Below are positions 54,390 through 62,097 of a stretch of DNA of 64,000 nucleotides, piece by piece. The stretch's first letter is position 1. Each line of letters begins with the position of its first letter. The notes under the pieces were generated by a model. That model ran no database searches and was not told where the DNA came from. It saw only the letters and a list, made by a program, of their open reading frames with translations. A program made the position numbers and the translations under genes. Source of the DNA: Brevundimonas poindexterae (GTDB lineage Bacteria; Pseudomonadota; Alphaproteobacteria; Caulobacterales; Caulobacteraceae); NCBI RefSeq assembly GCF_020524625.1, contig NZ_JAIVLL010000002.1, positions 186,001-250,000 of the forward strand. The letters are read 5' to 3'.

Positions 54390-54857
54390 ATGGAAATCGG
54401 AGATCTGGTCCGCCGGGACGGCATAGTCCTGCGCGGAAGCGTCTCGTCCAAACGCCAGGCCCTGCACGCGGTGGCAGAGGCGGCGGCCCATGTGCTGGGC
54501 CACGACGATTCATCGGTCCTGATGGACGCGCTGATGGAGCGCGAGGCGCTGGGCTCGACCGGGCTGGGCTCGGGCGTGGCCGTGCCGCATGCGCGCCTGC
54601 ACGATATCGACCAGCTGTTTGCCGTTCTGGTGCGTCTGGAGACCCCGGTCGCCTTCGACGCGGTCGATGACCGGCCCGTGGACCTGCTGCTGGGCCTGTT
54701 CGCGCCGTCGAGCGATGGAGCCGGGCACCTGCGCGCGCTGGCGGCGGCCTCGCGCGCCCTGCGCTCGCCCGAACTGCGCCAGCGCCTGCGTCAGGCCGAC
54801 AGCGTCGACACCATCCAGGCGCTTCTGGTGCGACAGATCGAGTCGACCGCCGCCTGA
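54390..54857 (+). CDS. ptsN: nitrogen-regulatory PTS EIIA protein
   Basis: A 155-residue EIIA-Ntr: KRQALHAVAEAAAHVLGHDDSSVLMDALMEREALGSTGLGSGVAVPHARL with phospho-acceptor His67, FDAVDDRPVDLLLGLFAPSSDGAGHLRALAAASRALRSPELRQRLR. It is part of the PTS-Ntr regulatory phosphorelay. ATG at 54390 preferred over an upstream in-frame ATG. The 75 bp between hpf and ptsN include a short hairpin AGAGGG/CCCTCT without a T-run. Confidence 0.93.
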   Translation: MEIGDLVRRDGIVLRGSVSSKRQALHAVAEAAAHVLGHDDSSVLMDALMEREALGSTGLGSGVAVPHARLHDIDQLFAVLVRLETPVAFDAVDDRPVDLLLGLFAPSSDGAGHLRALAAASRALRSPELRQRLRQADSVDTIQALLVRQIESTAA

Positions 54858-54873
54858 GGCCTCCAGGCCCCTT

Positions 54874-55137
54874 CTAGTGAACCGAGACGGGCTCGAGCTC
54901 GTGGGCGACGGCGGCCGCAAAGGCGCTCTCGCGGTCGGCCAGCACGGCCAAACGTTCGCCGTCCGCGCTGTGCACCGCATAGAGGGTGCTGCGCGGATCG
55001 ATCTGGATGGTCTGGTCGGCGTCGGACGCGGCCACCTCTGCCATCACCTCGGCCGCCGCGACCTCGCGCACATAGACGAGATCCGGCGCGCCCAGATCGG
55101 CAAAGGCCTGTTCCGTCATGTCGGTCGAAATGATCAC
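54874..55137 (-). CDS. DUF1150 family protein
   Basis: An 87-residue protein with the DUF1150 pattern: VYVREV near residue 22, the acidic helix and a C-terminal TLYAVHSADGERLAVLADRESAFAAAVAHELEPVSVH. The family is alphaproteobacterial, of unknown function, and regularly follows an hsp20 gene as here, so a role in the heat-shock response is plausible. Confidence 0.88.
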   Translation of the reverse strand: MIISTDMTEQAFADLGAPDLVYVREVAAAEVMAEVAASDADQTIQIDPRSTLYAVHSADGERLAVLADRESAFAAAVAHELEPVSVH

Positions 55138-55168
55138 GGGTCGTTTGGCTCCTGAACAGCAGGGATTA

Positions 55169-55214
55169 CCGGGTCAACGTCTGACCCGGGCGGGTGGCTC
55201 CGGACGATCCGGAG
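55169..55214 (-). other. two consecutive hairpins between hsp20 and the DUF1150 gene
   Basis: Two perfect stem-loops: CCGGGTCA/TGACCCGG with loop ACGTC (55169-55189), and CTCCGGA/TCCGGAG with loop CGA (55198-55214). They fill most of the 88-bp gap. No T-run follows. They may stabilise the hsp20 mRNA end or attenuate read-through. Confidence 0.5.
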
Positions 55215-55225
55215 ATTGAAGACTA

Positions 55226-55648
55226 TCAGCGGGTCGTGATGGGAATGCGGCGGGTCTCGGCGACCTGTTCCGGGCGGCGCAGATCGACGTGGAGCAAGCC
55301 GTGCTCCAGTGAGGCCTCATCGACCTCAAGCCCGTCGGCGAGCACGAAGGTCCTGAGGAAGCCCCGGGCGGCGATGCCCCGGTGAAGGAAGGCGTTGTCG
55401 GCGCTCTGGCCCGCGCCTTCGCGCTTGCCCGAGATGGTCAGCTGACGGCCTTCCAGGGTGATGGTCAGATCGTCGGGCGAAAAACCGGCCACGGCCAGGG
55501 TGATGCGCACGGAGGACTCGCCGCGCTGCTCCACATTATAAGGCGGATAGGCCTCGGAGGCCGCGCGCGCGGCCCGGTCGATCAGGCTGCGCGTATGGTC
55601 GAAGCCCAGCAAGAAGGGGCTGTCGAACAGAACGGTACGCGTGGTCAT
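55226..55648 (-). CDS. small heat-shock protein, IbpA/Hsp20 family
   Basis: A 140-residue holdase. N-terminal segment PFLLGFDHTRSLIDRAARA as in IbpA, then the alpha-crystallin domain (about 35-130): YPPYNVEQRGESSVRITLAVAGFSPDDLTITLEGRQLTISGKR, FLHRGIAARGFLRTFVLADGLEVDEASLEHGLLHVDL. The C-terminal RRIPI gives the IxI-type anchor. AGGAGG lies 5 nt upstream of the ATG. An RpoH-type promoter is visible at 55709-55738. Confidence 0.93.
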   Translation of the reverse strand: MTTRTVLFDSPFLLGFDHTRSLIDRAARAASEAYPPYNVEQRGESSVRITLAVAGFSPDDLTITLEGRQLTISGKREGAGQSADNAFLHRGIAARGFLRTFVLADGLEVDEASLEHGLLHVDLRRPEQVAETRRIPITTR

Positions 55649-55708
55649 GTGGCCCTCCTGGAAGCGACCGGAACAGGGGCCCCCGACATCGGCAGGCCCG
55701 CAGGCTCC

Positions 55709-55738
55709 TATCTGGGAGGGCGGCGCATCGCTTTCAAG
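55709..55738 (-). promoter_or_regulatory. sigma-32 (RpoH)-type heat-shock promoter
   Basis: On the minus strand CTTGAAA (55738-55732) is followed by CCCAGATA (55716-55709), matching the RpoH -35 CTTGAAA and -10 CCCAT-like elements at normal spacing. The transcript leader to hsp20 would be about 55 nt and contains GGGGGCCCC, able to fold near the ribosome-binding site. Confidence 0.65.
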
Positions 55739-55766
55739 ACCGCAGGCCGGCGGACACGTGCGGCGA

Positions 55767-56396
55767 TCAGATCACCCAGGTGCGCGGATTGTCGATCGGC
55801 TGGCGGGACTTGAGCTTCCAGCTGCCCCAGGCCCCGCGCACCAGCACCCAGGCGACCAGCAGGAACAGCACGAACACGCCGGCATTGACCACGATCAGGA
55901 TCACGCCCAGCACCGCCACCACCGCCGCCGTCCACAGGGTGCGCACCTGGAAGATGTGGTGGCTGGCCGCCAGCGCCTGGGTCGGCACATCGCGCACCAT
56001 CACTGCCAGAAGACCGATCACGGCCGAGACGCCGAAGGTCGGGATGGCGAACAGGATCAGGGCATAGACGGTGTAGAGGCCCATCATCCCCTCGGGCTCC
56101 ACCTCGGCCTCGACCGGCTCGCGGCGCGGCGGCGGGGCGCTGTGGGTCGGGGCCGCCAGCGGCGCGACCAGCGGGGCGTTCATCGGATCGTCGACGGGGT
56201 CCGGCTCGGGCTCGGCCTCGGCCTCGGGCTCGGACGCCATGGCAGGCTCAGGCTCGACCTCGGGCTCGGCCTGCGGGGTGCGCGGATGGGCCGCCAGCGA
56301 TTCGGGCGAGCAGAATCCGACCTCGGCATCCGGGTCGGCCTCGGGCCGGGGGGCGGGCTTGTCCTTGAACAGGTCGGGATCGCCGGTTTCGGCCAT
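55767..56396 (-). CDS. membrane protein with acidic Pro/Glu-rich N-terminal region
   Basis: A 209-residue protein. Residues about 40-105 are rich in Glu, Pro and Ala (AEPEVEPEPAMASEPEAEAE), probably disordered and cytoplasmic. Then hydrophobic helices: TVYALILFAIPTFGVSAVIGLLAVMV (about 109-134) and TLWTAAVVAVLGVILIVVNAGVFVLFLLVAWVLV (about 155-190, probably two helices). It ends QPIDNPRTWVI. It resembles DUF4870-type proteins, but this is tentative. AGGAG lies 6 nt before the ATG at 56396. Same strand as folB, 58 nt downstream. Confidence 0.7.
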   Translation of the reverse strand: MAETGDPDLFKDKPAPRPEADPDAEVGFCSPESLAAHPRTPQAEPEVEPEPAMASEPEAEAEPEPDPVDDPMNAPLVAPLAAPTHSAPPPRREPVEAEVEPEGMMGLYTVYALILFAIPTFGVSAVIGLLAVMVRDVPTQALAASHHIFQVRTLWTAAVVAVLGVILIVVNAGVFVLFLLVAWVLVRGAWGSWKLKSRQPIDNPRTWVI

Positions 56397-56454
56397 CGGG
56401 CTCCTCATGGTTCGCGGCGACAATGCCGGGGCGCGGCCCCCGGCGCAACCACTG

Positions 56455-56823
56455 TCAGCCGCGCGACAGCCGTATCTCGCAGCCCGCCTCGGCCGCATCG
56501 GCCAGACAGCCCGGCTTGCCCACGCGCACGCTGAGCGCCCGGACCAGCGGATCGTCCATCAGGCGCATACCCAGACGCTGGGCGAAGGTCTCGACCAGGC
56601 CGACATGGCCCTCGGCCGCCAGTTCGCGCGCCAGCCGGGCCACGACCTCATAATTGAGCGTATCGGCCAGTGCCTCGACCGGGCCGGGCGCCAGCTCCAG
56701 CGCCACATCCAGCACCAGGGTCTGCAGGCGACCCTGTTCATGGGCGTGCACACCGATGCCCGCCTCGACCCTCAGATCGCGCACGAAGACGGTCAGACCG
56801 TCGTGGCGCAGGCCCTCAGCCAT
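56455..56823 (-). CDS. folB: dihydroneopterin aldolase
   Basis: A 122-residue enzyme of folate synthesis: VFVRDLRVEAGIGVHAHEQGRLQTLVLDVALEL, the LADTLNYEVVARLARELAA helix, HVGLVETFAQRL with the conserved Glu, and LSVRVGKPGCLADAAEAGCEIRL. Length fits the family. It lies 3 nt downstream of a pteridine-reductase-like SDR gene. Confidence 0.92.
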   Translation of the reverse strand: MAEGLRHDGLTVFVRDLRVEAGIGVHAHEQGRLQTLVLDVALELAPGPVEALADTLNYEVVARLARELAAEGHVGLVETFAQRLGMRLMDDPLVRALSVRVGKPGCLADAAEAGCEIRLSRG

Positions 56824-56826
56824 GGA

Positions 56827-57573
56827 TCAGTCCTCTTCGATATCGGGGGTGCGCCAGGCCAGATGCTGGCCCGAGTCGACGGCAATCATCTGGCCGGTCA
56901 CGCCGGGCGCCCGCGCCAGCCACAGCACAGCGTCGGCGATCTCCTCGGGGCGGTTGGCGCGTTGCAGCGGCGTGCCCTCGACCTCGGCCCGGAAGTCGGC
57001 CTCGCTCTGGTGCACCGAGGCAAGCGTCGGGCCGGGGCCCACGCCATTGACCCGCACCGTCGGGGCCAGCGCCTGGGCCAGCGTGCGCGTCGCCCACCAC
57101 AGGCCGGCCCGCGACAGGGCATAGGAAAAGAACCGCGGGTCGGGCTTCTTCACCCGCTGGTCCAGCAGGTTGACGATCCAGCCACCGCCATCCGGTGCCT
57201 GACCCGCCAGCGCCTCGGCCAGCACGACGGGGGCGCGCAGATTGGTTTCGAGATGCAGGTCCCACAGGTCGCGCGACAACTCGCCCACGCGATCGTCCTG
57301 AAAGGCCGAGGCATTGTTGACCAGACCGGTCAGGGGGCCCAGCGCGGCGCTCGCCTCGGGTACCAGCCGGCGGACCTGATCTTCCTTCGACAGGTCGGCG
57401 ACGACGACGGTGGCGCGGCGGCCTTTGGCACGCACTTCGTCCGCCAGCGCCTCGGCCGCGTCCTTCGATGTCCGGCAATGGATGGCGACGTCGTGGCCGG
57501 CGGCGGCCAGCGCCAGTACGATGGCGCGACCGATCCGCTTGGCCCCGCCGGTGACCAGGACCGCCCCGTGCAT
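56827..57573 (-). CDS. SDR oxidoreductase, pteridine reductase-like (FolM type)
   Basis: A 248-residue short-chain dehydrogenase: LVTGGAKRIGRAIVLALAAAG (the TGxxxRIG form of pteridine reductases), CRTS after the second strand (NADPH type), VNNASAF and VRVNGVGPGPTL. Asp139 in IVNLLDQR occupies the catalytic Ser position, as in PTR1-like enzymes. The YxxxK motif reads Y151-A-L-S-R155: the lysine is Arg. The folB neighbour supports dihydropterin reduction. ATG at 57573 is used; an in-frame TTG lies 10 codons upstream. A 26-residue ORF precedes it. Confidence 0.82.
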   Translation of the reverse strand: MHGAVLVTGGAKRIGRAIVLALAAAGHDVAIHCRTSKDAAEALADEVRAKGRRATVVVADLSKEDQVRRLVPEASAALGPLTGLVNNASAFQDDRVGELSRDLWDLHLETNLRAPVVLAEALAGQAPDGGGWIVNLLDQRVKKPDPRFFSYALSRAGLWWATRTLAQALAPTVRVNGVGPGPTLASVHQSEADFRAEVEGTPLQRANRPEEIADAVLWLARAPGVTGQMIAVDSGQHLAWRTPDIEED

Positions 57574-57595
57574 GTCAGACAGACCCGTGCGGGTC

Positions 57596-57676
57596 TCAGT
57601 CAACCCGGCCGAACTCGAAGACGTTGAGCGCGCCCAGAACGATGATGAAGCCGAAGATGATCGCCAGAGCGGTCAT
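57596..57676 (-). CDS. 26-residue single-helix membrane protein
   Basis: A tiny ORF: MTALAIIFGFIIVLGALNVF, then EFGRVD and TGA. AGGAG sits 7-11 nt upstream of the ATG, a far better ribosome-binding site than that of the SDR gene downstream. Residues 3-20 form one hydrophobic helix with a short charged tail. It is the first gene of the SDR-folB operon, ending 22 nt before the SDR ATG, so it may couple translation or act as a membrane anchor or regulator. Not recognised. Confidence 0.65.
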   Translation of the reverse strand: MTALAIIFGFIIVLGALNVFEFGRVD

Positions 57677-57762
57677 GGGAAATCTCCTGTCGGAAAGCTG
57701 GCTCCGGCCTTAAAGCGCGCCCGGCCTCTGTTCAAGGGGCGCGGGGCGGGCCATCAAGCCGC

Positions 57763-58251
57763 ATGACCTCCTCCCCGCCCCGCAACTGGCGCGAACGCAT
57801 CGAACCCTTCACCCGCCCGGCCTTCCAGACGCTGGCCCGGATGACGCGCGGCATGACGCTGGGGGTGCGCGGTCTGGCGGTCGATGGCGAGGGGCGCATC
57901 CTGCTGCTGCGGCACACCTATCTGCCCGACTGGTGGCTGCCCGGCGGCGGGGTCGACCGTGGCGAGAGCCTGCATGAGGCCCTCGCCCGCGAGATGCGCG
58001 AGGAGACCGGACTGGTCCTGACCGGTCCGGCCACCCTGGTGTCGATCCACTCGAACGAGGCCCATTTCCGGGGCGATCACGTCGCCGTCTATCTGATCCG
58101 CGACTTCACCACCGGCCCCGCCAGCCAGCATGGCGAGATCGCCGAGACCGGCTGGTTCGCCCCCGACGCCCTGCCCGCCAACCTCAGCCGCGGCACGCGC
58201 GCGCGCCTGACGGAGTATCTGGACGGGGTGCCGGCCGATCTGCGGTGGTGA
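57763..58251 (+). CDS. Nudix hydrolase
   Basis: A 162-residue protein with a full Nudix box, GGGVDRGESLHEALAREMREETGL (about residues 64-87), carrying the catalytic REMREE metal site. It is preceded by ILLLRHTYLPDWWLPGG. The hydrophobic TRGMTLGVRGLAVDGEGR leads into the domain. Substrate cannot be read. Divergent from the 26-residue gene. Confidence 0.9.
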   Translation: MTSSPPRNWRERIEPFTRPAFQTLARMTRGMTLGVRGLAVDGEGRILLLRHTYLPDWWLPGGGVDRGESLHEALAREMREETGLVLTGPATLVSIHSNEAHFRGDHVAVYLIRDFTTGPASQHGEIAETGWFAPDALPANLSRGTRARLTEYLDGVPADLRW

Positions 58252-58294
58252 GGACAGCGTTCCCATTCGCCCCCGCCGGTGCTAGCCAGCGCGG

Positions 58295-58741
58295 ATGAAT
58301 CCTGCACTGCTTGCCATGCTGGCCGTCGTTCTGGCGGGAGGGGCCACCGCCCTTCAGGCGCCGACCAATGCGCGGCTGGCCGAGGCCGTGGCCTCGCCGG
58401 TCAATGCGGCCTTCATCTCGTTTGCCGTCGGCACCATGGCGCTGGGCCTGGTGGCCATGGTCCTGCAGACCCGCCCGGACATGGTGGCGACCCGGGCCCT
58501 GCCCTGGTGGGTGTGGATCGGCGGGCTTTACGGCTCGGTGTTCGTGGTCGCGGCCGCCTGGGCCGTGCCCCGGCTGGGCGTGGCGGTGACCATCACCCTG
58601 ATGGTCGCGGGCCAGCTGATCATCAGCCTGGTGCTGGACCATTTCGGCGCGCTCGGCGTGCCGAAGCAGCCGATGAACCTGATGCGGGTGGCCGGTATCC
58701 TGATGGTGATCGGCGGCGTGGTTCTGGTCCGCAGGGGCTAA
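58295..58741 (+). CDS. DMT-family (DUF606/EamA-like) small transporter
   Basis: A 148-residue protein with five hydrophobic segments (about 3-20, 33-57, 71-90, 93-112, 126-145). It matches DUF606: N-terminal GGATALQAPTNARLAEAVASPVNAAFISFAVGT, then WVWIGGLYGSVFVVAAAWAVPRLGVAVTITLMVAGQL and LMVIGGVVLVRR. Such half-size DMT proteins dimerise. Substrate unknown. Confidence 0.87.
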   Translation: MNPALLAMLAVVLAGGATALQAPTNARLAEAVASPVNAAFISFAVGTMALGLVAMVLQTRPDMVATRALPWWVWIGGLYGSVFVVAAAWAVPRLGVAVTITLMVAGQLIISLVLDHFGALGVPKQPMNLMRVAGILMVIGGVVLVRRG

Positions 58742-58774
58742 GCAAGAACGGGGGCTAGCCCTATATTGGGGCGG

Positions 58775-60655
58775 ATGACCGCCCTGCCCCCTGATTCCTC
58801 GACGGAAAAGCCGCCACTGATCGGCGCGGACCTGATCCGCGACGAGGCCCGGCGCGCGCCCGACAAGCCGGGCGTCTATCGCATGTATGGCGAGGACGGA
58901 TCGTGCCTGTACGTCGGCAAGGCCAAGTCGCTGAAGAAGCGGGTCCTGCAATATGCGCAAGGGCGGGTGCACAGCCAGCGCACGGCCCTGATGGTCAACC
59001 AGACCCGGTCGATGGAGCTGGTACTGACGGCGTCGGAGACCGAGGCCCTGCTGCTGGAGGCGACCTACATCAAGTCGCTGAAGCCGCGCTACAATGTGCT
59101 GCTGCGCGACGACAAGAGCTTCTCCCAGCTGATGATCCGGCGGGATCACCCGGCGCCCCAGATCCGCAAGCACCGGGGCGGGCGCACCATCAAGGGCGAC
59201 TATTACGGCCCCTTCGCCTCGACCTGGGCGGTCAACCGGACCCTGACGACCCTGCAGAAGGCTTTCCTGCTGCGGTCGTGTTCGGACAGCGTCTATGAGG
59301 GGCGCACCCGGCCCTGCATGCTGCACCAGATCAAGCGCTGCTCGGCGCCGTGCACCGGCCTGATCTCGCTGGAGGACTACAACCGGCTGGTGGGCGAGGC
59401 GGCGGCCTTTCTGAACGGCAAGTCGGACGCTGTGGTCGGGCGGCTGTCGCGCGACATGCAGGCGGCGTCCGAGGCCATGGACTATGAGCGCGCGGCGCGG
59501 CTGCGCGACCGCATACGGGCGCTCTCGGCCATCTCGATGGAATATTCGCGGCTGGCCGGCGGCGTGTCCGAGGCCGATGTGTTTGCCCTGCACACCGATG
59601 CCGGCCAGGCCTGTGTGCAGGTGTTCTTCTATCGCGCGGGCCAGAACTGGGGCGGGCGGGCCTATTTCCCGCGCATCGACGCCAGCGACAGCGATACCGA
59701 GATCCTGTCGGCCTTCCTTGCCCAATTCTATGAGGACAAGCCGGTCCCGCGCCTGATCCTGACCAATCAGCGCCCGCTGGAGCTGGAGCTGCTGCAGGAG
59801 GCCTTCAGCCTCAAGGTCGGGCACAAGGTCGAGATCGCCATCCCGAAGCGCGGCGACAAGCTGACCCTGGTCGAGCACGCGACCACCAATGCGCGCGAGG
59901 CGCTGGGTCGGCGGCTGGCCGAGACCTCGGCCCAGGGCAAGATTCTGGACGAGGTCACCGAGGCCTTTGGCCTGGAGGCTCGGCCCGAGCGCATCGAGGT
60001 CTATGACAATGCCCACATCTCGGGCTCGAACGCGGTCGGCGGCATGATCGTCGCCGGCCCCGAGGGCTACCGGAAGAACCAGTACCGCAAGTTCAACATC
60101 CGCAGCGAGGAGCTCAGTCCGGGCGATGACTACGGCATGATGCGCGAGGTGCTGGGCCGGCGCTTTGCCCGTCTGGTCAAGGACGAGGAGGCCGGTCAGG
60201 CGCCCGAGCGGCCCGACCTGATCCTGATCGACGGCGGGGCGGGCCAGCTGGCCGAGGCCGTGCGCGTGATGGAAGAACTGGAAATCGACGATGTGGCCGT
60301 CGTCGGCGTGGCCAAGGGTCCCGACCGCGATGCCGGGCGCGAGCGCTTCTTCATGCCCGGCAAGCCGCCCTTCATGCTGCCGCAGAAGTCACCCGCCCTC
60401 TACTATCTGCAAAGGCTGCGCGACGAGGCCCACCGCTTTGCCAACGGGGCCCATGCGACGCGACGCTCGATGGACATCAAGAAGAACCCGCTGGACCAGA
60501 TCGAGGGCATCGGGCCGGGTCGGAAAAAGGCCCTGCTGCACGCCTTCGGCTCGGCCAAGGGCGTCTCGCGCGCCGCCGTGGTCGATCTGGTCAAGGTCGA
60601 CGGCATCAGCCAGGCCACCGCCGAACGCATCCACGCCTTCTTCCAGAAAAGCTGA
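58775..60655 (+). CDS. uvrC: excinuclease ABC subunit C
   Basis: A 626-residue nucleotide-excision-repair nuclease. GIY-YIG domain ([29 protein letters not shown]), Cys-containing [23 protein letters not shown] motif ([22 protein letters not shown]), the RNase H-like endonuclease part with [22 protein letters not shown] and [12 protein letters not shown], and C-terminal tandem helix-hairpin-helix ([25 protein letters not shown]). ATG at 58775; a TTG three codons earlier is also in frame. Upstream of pgsA, as in many Proteobacteria. Confidence 0.96.
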   Translation: MTALPPDSSTEKPPLIGADLIRDEARRAPDKPGVYRMYGEDGSCLYVGKAKSLKKRVLQYAQGRVHSQRTALMVNQTRSMELVLTASETEALLLEATYIKSLKPRYNVLLRDDKSFSQLMIRRDHPAPQIRKHRGGRTIKGDYYGPFASTWAVNRTLTTLQKAFLLRSCSDSVYEGRTRPCMLHQIKRCSAPCTGLISLEDYNRLVGEAAAFLNGKSDAVVGRLSRDMQAASEAMDYERAARLRDRIRALSAISMEYSRLAGGVSEADVFALHTDAGQACVQVFFYRAGQNWGGRAYFPRIDASDSDTEILSAFLAQFYEDKPVPRLILTNQRPLELELLQEAFSLKVGHKVEIAIPKRGDKLTLVEHATTNAREALGRRLAETSAQGKILDEVTEAFGLEARPERIEVYDNAHISGSNAVGGMIVAGPEGYRKNQYRKFNIRSEELSPGDDYGMMREVLGRRFARLVKDEEAGQAPERPDLILIDGGAGQLAEAVRVMEELEIDDVAVVGVAKGPDRDAGRERFFMPGKPPFMLPQKSPALYYLQRLRDEAHRFANGAHATRRSMDIKKNPLDQIEGIGPGRKKALLHAFGSAKGVSRAAVVDLVKVDGISQATAERIHAFFQKS

Positions 60656-60704
60656 GCTGCGGCTTTCTGTTGGCGGCTCCAGCGGCTGACGCTAGAAGCG
60701 TCCC

Positions 60705-61331
60705 ATGACCGATCTTTCGACCGATCCGCTGATCCAGGGCTATCGCCGCTTTCGCGCCCACCAGTGGCCCGAGGCCCGGCAGGCCTATGAACGGCTGGCC
60801 TCCGTGGGCCAGACCCCGCACACCCTGTTCCTGGCCTGTTCGGACAGCCGGGCCGACCCGGCCCTGATCTTCGACGCGGCCCCGGGCGATCTGTTCGTAG
60901 TCCGCAACGTCGCCAATCTGGTGCCGCCCTACCAGCCCGACGGCGGCCTGCACGGCGTGTCCTCGGCGCTGGAGTTCGGGGTCAAGGCGCTCAATGTGTC
61001 GCGCATCGTGGTCATGGGTCACGCCCTGTGCGGCGGGGTCCAGGCCATGCGCTCGGAAAGCGGCGCCGCCGGTCTGGACTTCGTCGAGGCCTGGGTCGAC
61101 CAGGGCCGGCCCACCGTGAAGCGCGCCCTTGAGGGCTGTGGCCATGACCACAATGAGGTGCAGGTCAGCGAGGAGGCGATCGTCAAGCTGTCGCTGGACA
61201 ATCTGCGCACCTTCCCGTGGATCGCCGAGCGCGAGGCGGCGGGTGAGCTGACGCTGACGGGGCTGCACTTCGGGATCGCCGACGGCGCCCTGCGCGTTCT
61301 GGGTCCGGACGGGGAATTCCACCCCGTCTAG
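60705..61331 (+). CDS. beta-class carbonic anhydrase
   Basis: A 208-residue zinc enzyme: LFLACSDSRADPALIF (Cys ligand and Asp-Arg pair), FVVRNVANLVPPY, GVSSALEFGVKALNVSRIVVMGHALCGGVQA (His and Cys ligands). It interconverts CO2 and bicarbonate in the cytoplasm. Length is normal. It lies between uvrC and pgsA, which often are adjacent, so it may be an insertion in that pair. Confidence 0.94.
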   Translation: MTDLSTDPLIQGYRRFRAHQWPEARQAYERLASVGQTPHTLFLACSDSRADPALIFDAAPGDLFVVRNVANLVPPYQPDGGLHGVSSALEFGVKALNVSRIVVMGHALCGGVQAMRSESGAAGLDFVEAWVDQGRPTVKRALEGCGHDHNEVQVSEEAIVKLSLDNLRTFPWIAEREAAGELTLTGLHFGIADGALRVLGPDGEFHPV

Positions 61332-61387
61332 ACCGCTCGCCAGCGCCCGCGAAGCATGGCACACCCGGTCAAGGACCGGAGACGACC

Positions 61388-62026
61388 ATGCCTGAGACCG
61401 CCCCTCATCACGCCAATCCCATCCCCAACATCCTGACGGGCATCCGCCTGGCGGCCGGGGTGGTGATGTTCCTGATCCTGGCCGGGGCGACCGGCGGCAT
61501 CCCGGTGCTGTCGTCCTACCTCAGCCCCGAGGACCAGTTCGGCCTGTATCGCGCGGCCTTCTTCATCTTCGTGGTGGCGGCCTCGACCGACTGGGTCGAC
61601 GGCTATCTGGCGCGGCGCTGGCACGCGACCACCCGCTGGGGCGCCATTCTCGATCCGATCGCGGACAAGGTGCTGGTGACCGGCGCCATTCTCGGTGTGC
61701 TCACCTCGGGCTCGGTGCCGCAGATCGCCATTCCCTGCGGCCTGATCCTGTTCCGCGAGTTCGCCGTGTCGGCCCTGCGCGAGACCGTGGCCGGCAAGGT
61801 CAAGCTGCCGGTTACCCTGCTGGCCAAGTGGAAGACCACCCTGCAACTGGTGGCGCTGGGCGCCCAGCTGTTCGCGCGCAACTGGGACGGCTTCGGCCTG
61901 GAGTTCGAATATTATCCGTACTTCCAGATGTTCGCCGACATCCTGATCTGGGCCGCCGCCGTGATCACCCTGTGGACCGGCTGGCAGTATTTCTCCAAGG
62001 CCCGGCAGAAGATGGCGCACCTGTGA
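61388..62026 (+). CDS. pgsA: CDP-diacylglycerol-glycerol-3-phosphate 3-phosphatidyltransferase
   Basis: A 212-residue membrane enzyme of phosphatidylglycerol synthesis. The CDP-alcohol transferase signature is complete: DWVDGYLARRWHATTRWGAILDPIADK (about 66-92). N-terminal NPIPNILTGIRLAAG is also typical, and about five helices are visible. GGAG precedes the ATG. Confidence 0.95.
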   Translation: MPETAPHHANPIPNILTGIRLAAGVVMFLILAGATGGIPVLSSYLSPEDQFGLYRAAFFIFVVAASTDWVDGYLARRWHATTRWGAILDPIADKVLVTGAILGVLTSGSVPQIAIPCGLILFREFAVSALRETVAGKVKLPVTLLAKWKTTLQLVALGAQLFARNWDGFGLEFEYYPYFQMFADILIWAAAVITLWTGWQYFSKARQKMAHL

Positions 62027-62031
62027 AGTTC

Positions 62032-62096
<65 letters not shown>

Positions 62097-62097
62097 C

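Noticed and set aside
55649..55708. Classical ROSE thermometer in the hsp20 leader
   Set aside because: A ROSE-like pairing with AGGAGG would leave only a 2-nt loop; no convincing multi-hairpin ROSE structure could be drawn by eye.
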